From: CAZKTS01 sp964555735
Lineage (GTDB): Bacteria > Actinomycetota > Acidimicrobiia > IMCC26256 > PALSA-555
Direction of reading: 5' to 3'
Assembly (NCBI GenBank): GCA_964555735.1
Contig: CAZKTS010000095.1
Location: 1 to 6,970, forward strand
DNA length: 6,970 nt
The position numbers and the translations under genes are program-made. Below are positions 1 to 4,584 of the stretch, one piece after another; within the stretch, counting starts at the first letter, position 1; each line of letters opens with the position of its first letter. The notes below the pieces were generated by a model. That model did no database searches. It was not told the DNA's origin and saw only the letters and a program-made list of their open reading frames with translations.

Positions 1-38
1 AGCGGCTTGGGCACGCGGCCCTTGTCGATCAGGCCCAC
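1..38 (-). CDS. nuoB: Probable start of nuoB (NADH-quinone oxidoreductase subunit B), cut by window edge
   Basis: Twelve full codons are visible, reading VGLIDKGRVPKP, and the frame continues off the window. The start is a GTG at 38-36, preceded by a good Shine-Dalgarno sequence GAGGGAG at 52-46 with a 7-nt spacer. It lies 58 bp after the nuoA stop on the same strand, where nuoB is expected in almost all nuo operons. NuoB homologues often open with M-G-L or similar before the conserved [4Fe-4S] N2 cysteine region, which is not in the window. The assignment rests on position, ribosome-binding site and the first few residues only, so a different downstream gene cannot be excluded. The start lies inside the first copy of a 24-bp direct repeat shared with the nuoA 3' end. 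Confidence 0.45.
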   Translation of the reverse strand, partial: MGLIDKGRVPKP

Positions 39-51
39 CGCAGCACTCCCT
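28..51. repeat. 24-bp direct repeat, copy 1 (at putative nuoB start)
   Basis: These 24 bases are identical to 96-119. On the minus strand the copy carries AGGGAG, a GTG start (38-36) and an overlapping TGA (31-29). Identity ends at the base on each side (27 against 95, and 52 against 120). Confidence 0.9.
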
Positions 52-106
52 CGTGCTGGGTCGTGCTGCCGGCGCACTCCGAGTCGATGATCAGCATCAG
101 GCCCAC
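29..106 (-). other. 25-codon mini-ORF between nuoA and putative nuoB
   Basis: The frame starts at GTG 106-104 in repeat copy 2 and stops at TGA 31-29 in copy 1. The peptide begins VGLMLIID and ends HEGVLRWA, so it opens like the putative NuoB and closes like NuoA. It has a Shine-Dalgarno-like AAGGGAG 7 nt before the GTG. It is probably a by-product of the repeat structure rather than a real gene, though ribosomes might pass through it between nuoA and nuoB. Confidence 0.25.
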
Positions 107-119
107 CGCAGCACTCCCT
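96..119. repeat. 24-bp direct repeat, copy 2 (at nuoA 3' end)
   Basis: This is a perfect copy of 28-51, shifted by 68 bp. On the minus strand it encodes the NuoA C-terminus GVLRWA and its TGA stop (99-97). In another frame it carries a GTG (106-104) behind a Shine-Dalgarno-like AAGGGAG. Because 68 is not a multiple of 3, the two copies sit in different frames relative to nuoA. Confidence 0.9.
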
Positions 120-459
120 TGCGCCACGCGTACACGAGACCGAGCGTCAGCAGCACGATGAAGACCGCCATCTCGACGAGACCGAACACTCCGAGCGAGT
201 CGAGCTCGACCGCCCACGGGAACACGAACACCGCCTCGACGTCGAACATGACGAAGAGGAGCGCGTACACGTAGTACCGCACGTTCGACTGCCCGAACCC
301 GGCGACGGGGTCGGAACCGGCCTCGTACGTGATGTACTTCTCGGCTTGCGGTCGGGTGGGGCGAACGAGCCGCCCGAGCCCCAGCATCGCTCCCACCATG
401 AGCCCCGCCGCGCCGATCAAGACGGCGACCGCGAGGTATTCCCGGTAGAACTCCGTCAC
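97..459 (-). CDS. nuoA: NADH-quinone oxidoreductase subunit A (NuoA, ND3 family)
   Basis: NuoA is a small membrane subunit of complex I that sits at the junction of the peripheral and membrane arms, close to the quinone site. The 120-residue product is of normal length and has three predicted membrane helices at about residues 9-31, 62-83 and 92-112. Family signatures are clear: KYITYEAGSDP at 41-51 in the flexible first loop, then the RYYVYALLFVMFDVEAVF block with Asp73 and Glu75, and Glu96 in the third helix. The loop has Ala47 where many homologues have cysteine (YECG); E. coli has serine there. The start is GTG at 459-457, with GAGAAGGG at 474-467 and a 7-nt spacer. The gene is transcribed away from the phospholipase gene and appears to be first in its operon. 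Its last codons and stop lie within the second copy of a 24-bp direct repeat. Confidence 0.95.
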   Translation of the reverse strand: MTEFYREYLAVAVLIGAAGLMVGAMLGLGRLVRPTRPQAEKYITYEAGSDPVAGFGQSNVRYYVYALLFVMFDVEAVFVFPWAVELDSLGVFGLVEMAVFIVLLTLGLVYAWRKGVLRWA

Positions 460-466
460 TCGAGCG

Positions 467-474
467 CCCTTCTC
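467..474 (-). promoter_or_regulatory. Ribosome-binding site of nuoA
   Basis: On the minus strand this reads GAGAAGGG and ends 7 nt before the GTG codon at 459-457. It supports that GTG as the true start of nuoA. Confidence 0.7.
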
Positions 475-498
475 TCCCCCGGGGGCGTGGCCGCGGCG

Positions 499-529
499 AG
501 CATACAGGCGGTCATTCTCCGCCCCTCAA
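499..529 (-). promoter_or_regulatory. Candidate sigma70-type promoter for nuoA
   Basis: On the minus strand a TTGAGG hexamer (529-524) is followed, after a 19-bp spacer, by TATGCT (504-499) with a TG directly before it. Transcription would start near 492 and give a leader of about 33 nt carrying the nuoA ribosome-binding site. The spacer is longer than the optimal 17 bp, and hexamer matches alone are weak evidence in GC-rich DNA. The element lies in the only sizeable non-coding gap of the window, directly upstream of nuoA, which favours it. No comparably convincing promoter was seen for the divergent phospholipase gene. Confidence 0.35.
507..523. promoter_or_regulatory. Inverted repeat inside the candidate nuoA promoter (possible operator)
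   Basis: GGCGG at 507-511 and CCGCC at 519-523 form a perfect 5-bp inverted repeat around the 7-nt centre TCATTCT. It lies entirely between the candidate -35 and -10 elements of nuoA, where a bound dimeric regulator would block RNA polymerase. The arms are short and pure G/C, so a chance occurrence in this GC-rich sequence is quite possible. No regulator family is recognised from the arms. Confidence 0.25.
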
Positions 530-607
530 CTCGCGGTCGGCCTTTCGGGGCAAGCCGTATGCGAGCATCACCCGGTGAGCATGTTCCGGGACACCCGAGC
601 ACGAGAC

Positions 608-612
608 GGGGA
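608..612 (+). promoter_or_regulatory. Ribosome-binding site deciding the phospholipase start
   Basis: GGGGA at 608-612 stands 7 nt before the GTG at 620. The upstream in-frame alternatives lack this: GTG 575 has only GCGAG nine bases upstream, and ATG 581 has GGTGAG one base away. Starting at 620 places the first beta strand (VTAFVLSGGG) at the N-terminus, as is usual for bacterial patatin-like proteins. Confidence 0.55.
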
Positions 613-619
613 TCCCCCC

Positions 620-1468
620 GTGACCGCGTTCGTGCTCTCGGGGGGCGGCAACCAGGGTGTCTCCCAGGTCGGCATGCTCCGCGCGCTCCTGGAGCGGGGC
701 ATCTACCCCGACGTCGTCATCGGGACCTCCGCCGGAGCCCTCAACGGGGCGGCCATCGCCACCGATCCGACGCTCGAGAAGGTCGACCAGCTCGAGCGGG
801 TCTGGGCCGGGCTCAAGGGCGAGACGGTCTTCCCCGGCGGCGCGTTCAAGCGGGTCTGGAACATCCTCCGGCGCGACGACCACCTCATCCCGAGCGACGG
901 CCTCGCCGAGGTGATCACCCGCGCCGCGCCGGCCCGGACCTTCGCCGACACCGCCGTGCCCCTGCGCGTCGTGACCGCAGACCTCGTGACCGGCGACGAG
1001 ATCGTGTTCTGCGCCGGCGACCTGCATCCGGTGCTCCTGGCCAGTGCGGCGCTGCCGGGGATCTTCCCGCCGGTCGAGCTCCACGGCCACACCCTCGTCG
1101 ACGGCGCGGTCGTGAACCTGGTGCCGATCTCCCACGCGCTCGCCGGGCCGGTCGATCGCATCTTCGTGCTCGACGTCTCGGACCCGCTCGGGAGCGAGCG
1201 CCCCATCCGATCGCCGCTCGACGTGCTCGTGCGCTCGTTCGCGATCTCGCGCGACCTGCGCTTCGAGCTCGAGCTCCAATGGGTGCCGAAGGACGTCGAG
1301 CTGGTCGTGCTGCCCCAGCCGGTCGACGACCGCGACTTCTTCGACTTCGGGAGCGCCGAGCGTCTCATCCACGACGCCTACACGAGCGCGCTCGCCGCGC
1401 TCGAGGACCTCGAGGCTCGGCCCGGGCGTCAACGCCGTCGTCGGTGGTGGAAGCGCCTCGCGAGCTAG
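620..1468 (+). CDS. Patatin-like phospholipase family protein (RssA-like)
   Basis: This is a predicted lipid acyl hydrolase using a Ser-Asp dyad, acting on phospholipid or another acyl ester; the actual substrate cannot be read from the sequence. The 282-residue product (from GTG 620) opens with the beta strand and oxyanion-hole glycines in VTAFVLSGGGNQG (residues 1-13). The nucleophile elbow GTSAG follows with Ser37, then the proline-containing segment SAALPGIFPP that follows in this family. The catalytic aspartate is Asp161 in VDGAVVN. There is no signal peptide or membrane helix, so it is probably cytosolic. The C-terminus is a strongly basic, tryptophan-containing tail (RQRRRRWWKR) that might contact membrane. 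The gene lies between nuoN and nuoA on the opposite strand to both and converges on nuoN with a 12-bp gap. Nothing visible links it functionally to complex I. A longer form starting at GTG 575 would add 15 residues. Confidence 0.9.
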   Translation: MTAFVLSGGGNQGVSQVGMLRALLERGIYPDVVIGTSAGALNGAAIATDPTLEKVDQLERVWAGLKGETVFPGGAFKRVWNILRRDDHLIPSDGLAEVITRAAPARTFADTAVPLRVVTADLVTGDEIVFCAGDLHPVLLASAALPGIFPPVELHGHTLVDGAVVNLVPISHALAGPVDRIFVLDVSDPLGSERPIRSPLDVLVRSFAISRDLRFELELQWVPKDVELVVLPQPVDDRDFFDFGSAERLIHDAYTSALAALEDLEARPGRQRRRRWWKRLAS

Positions 1469-1473
1469 CGCGA
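1458..1473. terminator. Weak hairpin at the convergent nuoN / phospholipase ends
   Basis: TCGCG at 1458-1462 pairs with CGCGA at 1469-1473 around a 6-nt loop that contains the phospholipase stop codon. It is the only hairpin I could find at the convergent junction. It has only 5 bp and no T-tract on either strand, so it is at best a poor intrinsic terminator; Rho-dependent or overlapping 3' ends are equally plausible. Confidence 0.2.
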
Positions 1474-1480
1474 CCGCGAC

Positions 1481-2995
1481 TCAGAGCATGAAGGTCGCGT
1501 CACGGGCCCAGTCGATGAACGTGCCGGGCACGACCCCGGTGAGCAGCACCATGACGCCGCAGGCCGCGATGGCGACCGTGATCCAGGCATCGGCGGGCCG
1601 GTGGAGCGCCTTCGGCTCGTCGGCGCCGTCCTCGCGCTCGCTGAGCATCGTGATGGCGATGCGCAGGTAGAAGAACGCGGCCACCACCGTGGCGAGGACG
1701 CCGACGACCAGCAAGGCGTACTCGTCGGCCTGGGCTGCGGCGGAGAACACCTCCAGCTTGGCGATGAAGCCGCCCGTGAGGGGTACGCCGGCCTGCGCGA
1801 GGACGAAGAAGATGAGCAACCCCCCGAGGACCGGCCGCCGGAGCGCGAGCCCGCGGTAGTCGTCGAGGGAGTGCGCGTCGTCGCCGCGCTGGGAGATGAT
1901 CGTGATCACGGCGAACGCGCCGATCGCCATGAACGCGTACACGAAGAGGTACAGGAGCGCGGCCTCGCGACCTCGGGGCGTGTTGGTCTGGAAGGCCATG
2001 AGGACGTAGCCCGCGTGGGCGATCGACGAGTAGGCGAGGATCCGCTTCACGTCGGTCTGCACCACCGCGGCGACGCTGCCGACCACGAGCGAGAGCGCGG
2101 CGAGCACGCCGACCGCGGGCCGCCAGTCGCCGCTGTAGAGCGGGAACGCGACCCCGAACACCCGGAGCAGCGCGGCGAAGCCGGCGGCCTTGGTGGCCGC
2201 GGCCATGAACGACGTCACCGGCGTGGGCGCACCCTGGTACACGTCGGGCGTCCACATGTGGAACGGCACCGCCGCGACCTTGAACCCCAGGCCGACGAGC
2301 AGCAGCGCGAAGCCCGCGACGAGTGTCCCCTGCTCGAGCAGCGTGTTCTGGGCGAGGAACTGGCCGATGCCGGTCAACGACGTGGTCCCCGTGGCGCCGT
2401 ACGTCAGCGCGATGCCGTAGAGGAACACCGCCGATGAGAACGCGCCGAGCAGGAAGTACTTGAGGCCGGCCTCCTGCGACGAGAGGCGTCGCCGGTCGAA
2501 GGCCGCGAGCACGTACAGCGGGATCGACAGGACCTCGAGCGCGACGAACACGACGATGAGGTCGTTGGCCGTGGTCATCGCGAGCATGCCGAGCCCGGAG
2601 AGAAGGAGCAGCGCGAGGTACTCCGGCGCCTCCAGCTCCTCGCGCTTCAGGTACGACACCGCGACCAGCAGCGCGAGCAACGTCGAGATGAGCACGACGA
2701 CCCCGAGGAAGACCCCGAAGAGGTCGACGCGCACCATCTCGTGCATGGTCGAGATCGGGCCGTCCTCGCGGATCAGGTTCCAGAGGCGGAACTGCACCGC
2801 GCCCGCGGCGACGAGGCCCGAGATGGCGATCGTGAGGCAGACGGGCGTGACCGACGCGCGGCCCCGCAGGAGGGCGCGCACGAGGATGATCAGTGCCGCG
2901 GCCGCGCCGAGGGCGATCTCGGGCGCGATGGCCATCCAGTCGATGGACGGGATCTGGATCCCGTCGGCGGCGGCGAGGAACGAGGCCGGGATCAC
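1481..2995 (-). CDS. nuoN: NADH-quinone oxidoreductase subunit N (NuoN, ND2 family)
   Basis: NuoN is the antiporter-like, proton-translocating subunit of the complex I membrane arm nearest the hydrophilic arm. The 504-residue product is hydrophobic throughout, with about 14 predicted helices, which is normal for the family. Expected functional residues are present: Glu154 in the LEVLSIPLYVL helix, Lys179 (GLKYFLLGAFSS), Lys239 (GFKVAAVPFHMW), Lys269 (TKAAGF) and Lys413 (GGFIAKLEVF). The conserved loop PDVYQGAPTPVTSF is at 250-263. His327 is in SSIAHAGYVL, at the end of the VKRILAYSS motif. The start is GTG at 2995-2993, overlapping the nuoM stop by 4 bp (GTGA) and preceded by a very strong Shine-Dalgarno sequence. 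It is the last gene of this nuo block and ends 12 bp from the convergent phospholipase gene. Confidence 0.97.
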   Translation of the reverse strand: MIPASFLAAADGIQIPSIDWMAIAPEIALGAAAALIILVRALLRGRASVTPVCLTIAISGLVAAGAVQFRLWNLIREDGPISTMHEMVRVDLFGVFLGVVVLISTLLALLVAVSYLKREELEAPEYLALLLLSGLGMLAMTTANDLIVVFVALEVLSIPLYVLAAFDRRRLSSQEAGLKYFLLGAFSSAVFLYGIALTYGATGTTSLTGIGQFLAQNTLLEQGTLVAGFALLLVGLGFKVAAVPFHMWTPDVYQGAPTPVTSFMAAATKAAGFAALLRVFGVAFPLYSGDWRPAVGVLAALSLVVGSVAAVVQTDVKRILAYSSIAHAGYVLMAFQTNTPRGREAALLYLFVYAFMAIGAFAVITIISQRGDDAHSLDDYRGLALRRPVLGGLLIFFVLAQAGVPLTGGFIAKLEVFSAAAQADEYALLVVGVLATVVAAFFYLRIAITMLSEREDGADEPKALHRPADAWITVAIAACGVMVLLTGVVPGTFIDWARDATFML

Positions 2996-4584
2996 GGACC
3001 CTCCTCCTTCAGGCGCAGGAGGTCCTCACGATCGACGCCGGGGAGCTTGGTCTCGTCGTACCCCTCGGGCTTGTCCTCCTCGAGGTCCGACTTGTGCTCG
3101 AGGTTGATGATCGTGCGCTTGGCGGTCGGCTCGATGCGGTCGAGCGCGGGCTTCGGGTACAGACCCAGGAAGAGGCTGAGCGCGAGGAGCGGGACCACGA
3201 CGAGCATCTCGCGGAAGTTGACGTCGCGGATCTTGAGGTTCTCGCCTCTGGGCTTGCCCATGAAGGCGCGCTGGAACGACCACAACATGTAGACGGCCGC
3301 CAAGATGACGCCGATCGCCGCGACGATCGCCCAGGGCCGATCCGAGATGAACGTGCCGAGCAACGACAGAAACTCACCGATGAACCCGGAGAAGCCGGGC
3401 AGCCCGATGCCGGCGAACATCGCGAGGATGAACAGGCCGGTGAGGATCGGCGCCGGCCGCCAGATGCCGCCGTACTCGTCGATCTCGTAGGTGTGTCGGC
3501 GTTCGTACAGCATGCCCACGACGAGGAACAGCGCGCCGGTGGTGAGCGGGTGGCTGAGCATCGTGAACGCTGCACCGTCGATGCCGATGACGGTGAACGA
3601 GAAGATGCCGATGATCACGAAGCCCATGTGCGCGACCGATGAGTACGCGATGACGCGTTTCAGGTTCTTCTGCATCGCCGCGACGATGGCGCCGTAGAGG
3701 ATGCCGATCACACCCAGCGTGAGCAGGTAGGGCGCGGCGTCGACCGATGCCTGCGGGAACAGCTCGAACGAGAAGCGGATCAGGCCGTACGCGCCCATCT
3801 TGATGATCACGCCGGCCAGCACCACCGACCCCGCGGTCGGCGCCTCGGTGTGCACGTCGGGCAGCCACGTGTGGAACGGGAACATCGGCGCCTTGATCGC
3901 GAACGCGGCCATGAAGCCGATGAAGAGGACCATCTCCATGACGCTCGACAGCCCGCCGAAGCCCCAGCTGGCCAGGACGCGGTAGTCGAAGCTCAGCACG
4001 CCCGTGTCGGACTCGTGCAGGAACCCGAGCACCAGGATCGAGGCGAGCATCAGTGCCGAGCCGGCGGCGGTGTAGAGGAAGAACTTCATCGCCGCATAGG
4101 CGCGGCGCTCGTGCCCCCATCCCTGGATGAGGAAGTACATCGGGATGAGGAGCAGCTCCCAGAACACGAAGAAGAGGATGAGGTCGATCGAGAGGAAGAT
4201 CCCCATGATCGTGAACTCGAGGAACAGGAACCACGCGACGAAGGCCTTGGGCCGGTAGGCCGGGTGCTTGGCCGAGGCGAGGAGACCGAGCGGCATCAGC
4301 ACCGCGGTCGCGACGACCATGAAGAGGCTGATGCCGTCGACGCCGACGATGTAGTTGGTGCCGAGCCCGGGGATCCACTGCTCCTTCTCCACGAACTGGA
4401 AGAAGGGGTCGGTGGTCGAGAAGTCGCAGAGCATCCAGATCGAGAGCGAGAGCGTCGCGATCGTGAATCCGAACGCGACGACCTTGATGATCTCCGGGCG
4501 CCCCGCCGGCAGGCAGAGCGTCACGACCGCGCCGAGCAGCGGCAGGAAGATGATCGCCGAGAGGATCGGGAAGTCCACGGTCAC
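2992..4584 (-). CDS. nuoM: NADH-quinone oxidoreductase subunit M (NuoM, ND4 family)
   Basis: NuoM is the middle antiporter-like proton-pumping subunit of the complex I membrane arm. The 530-residue product is close to family length, with about 14 predicted helices. Diagnostic residues are present: Glu143 in FWELLLIPMYFLI, Lys231 and His238 in AIKAPMFPFHTWLPDVHTEA, and Lys262 in GVIIKMGAYGLIRF. They continue with His319 in SSVAHMGFV after LKRVIAY, His345, and Glu404 in GFIGEF. The residue after His345 is proline (SHPLTTG), where glycine is usual. The last 50 residues (about 481-530) form a hydrophilic, highly charged tail. The start is GTG at 4584-4582, overlapping the nuoL stop as GTGA. A second GTG two codons later (4578) is also possible. 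No strong Shine-Dalgarno is seen, so translational coupling to nuoL is likely. Confidence 0.97.
   Translation of the reverse strand: MTVDFPILSAIIFLPLLGAVVTLCLPAGRPEIIKVVAFGFTIATLSLSIWMLCDFSTTDPFFQFVEKEQWIPGLGTNYIVGVDGISLFMVVATAVLMPLGLLASAKHPAYRPKAFVAWFLFLEFTIMGIFLSIDLILFFVFWELLLIPMYFLIQGWGHERRAYAAMKFFLYTAAGSALMLASILVLGFLHESDTGVLSFDYRVLASWGFGGLSSVMEMVLFIGFMAAFAIKAPMFPFHTWLPDVHTEAPTAGSVVLAGVIIKMGAYGLIRFSFELFPQASVDAAPYLLTLGVIGILYGAIVAAMQKNLKRVIAYSSVAHMGFVIIGIFSFTVIGIDGAAFTMLSHPLTTGALFLVVGMLYERRHTYEIDEYGGIWRPAPILTGLFILAMFAGIGLPGFSGFIGEFLSLLGTFISDRPWAIVAAIGVILAAVYMLWSFQRAFMGKPRGENLKIRDVNFREMLVVVPLLALSLFLGLYPKPALDRIEPTAKRTIINLEHKSDLEEDKPEGYDETKLPGVDREDLLRLKEEGP
3001..3010 (-). promoter_or_regulatory. 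Strong ribosome-binding site of nuoN inside the nuoM 3' end
   Basis: The minus strand reads GAAGGAGGAG here, followed by GGTCC and the GTG at 2995. This near-perfect anti-16S match fixes the GTG start. It also shows that nuoN can recruit ribosomes on its own, unlike nuoL and nuoM, whose upstream sequences have only weak or badly spaced matches. Confidence 0.75.

Larger units (their letters stand above)
460..619. other. Divergent intergenic region between nuoA and the phospholipase gene
   Basis: This is the only non-coding stretch longer than about 60 bp in the window. It holds the nuoA ribosome-binding site and candidate promoter on the minus strand, and the ribosome-binding site for the phospholipase GTG start on the plus strand. 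In-frame plus-strand starts also exist within it at 575 (GTG) and 581 (ATG), but neither has a well-placed Shine-Dalgarno sequence. If one of them is used, the non-coding part shrinks to about 115-121 bp. No RNA gene is apparent. Confidence 0.6.

Noticed and set aside
28..119. Attachment-site pair of an integrated element
   Set aside because: The 24-bp repeats flank only 44 bp. There is no integrase or cargo between them, and they lie at a protein-gene junction rather than a tRNA.
575..619. Longer phospholipase N-terminus from GTG 575 or ATG 581
   Set aside because: Neither start has a well-spaced Shine-Dalgarno sequence, and the added residues (SMFRDTRARDGDPP) are not family-like. GTG 620 has GGGGA at 7 nt and starts exactly at the conserved first strand.
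512..1432. 306-codon minus-strand frame opposite the phospholipase gene
   Set aside because: It is an antisense shadow rich in Glu/Arg/Val/Asp with no recognisable motif. The plus-strand frame has the full catalytic dyad.
346..1491. 381-codon plus-strand frame overlapping nuoA, the intergenic region and the phospholipase gene
   Set aside because: It is Arg/Pro/Gly-rich low-complexity translation in the wrong frame relative to a clear patatin-like gene, and it runs across the nuoA promoter region.
2222..3890. Similar stretches in nuoN (about 2240-2280) and nuoM (about 3850-3890)
   Set aside because: These encode the paralogous HxW-PDV-AP(T) motif shared by all antiporter-like complex I subunits; this is ancient homology, not a DNA repeat.
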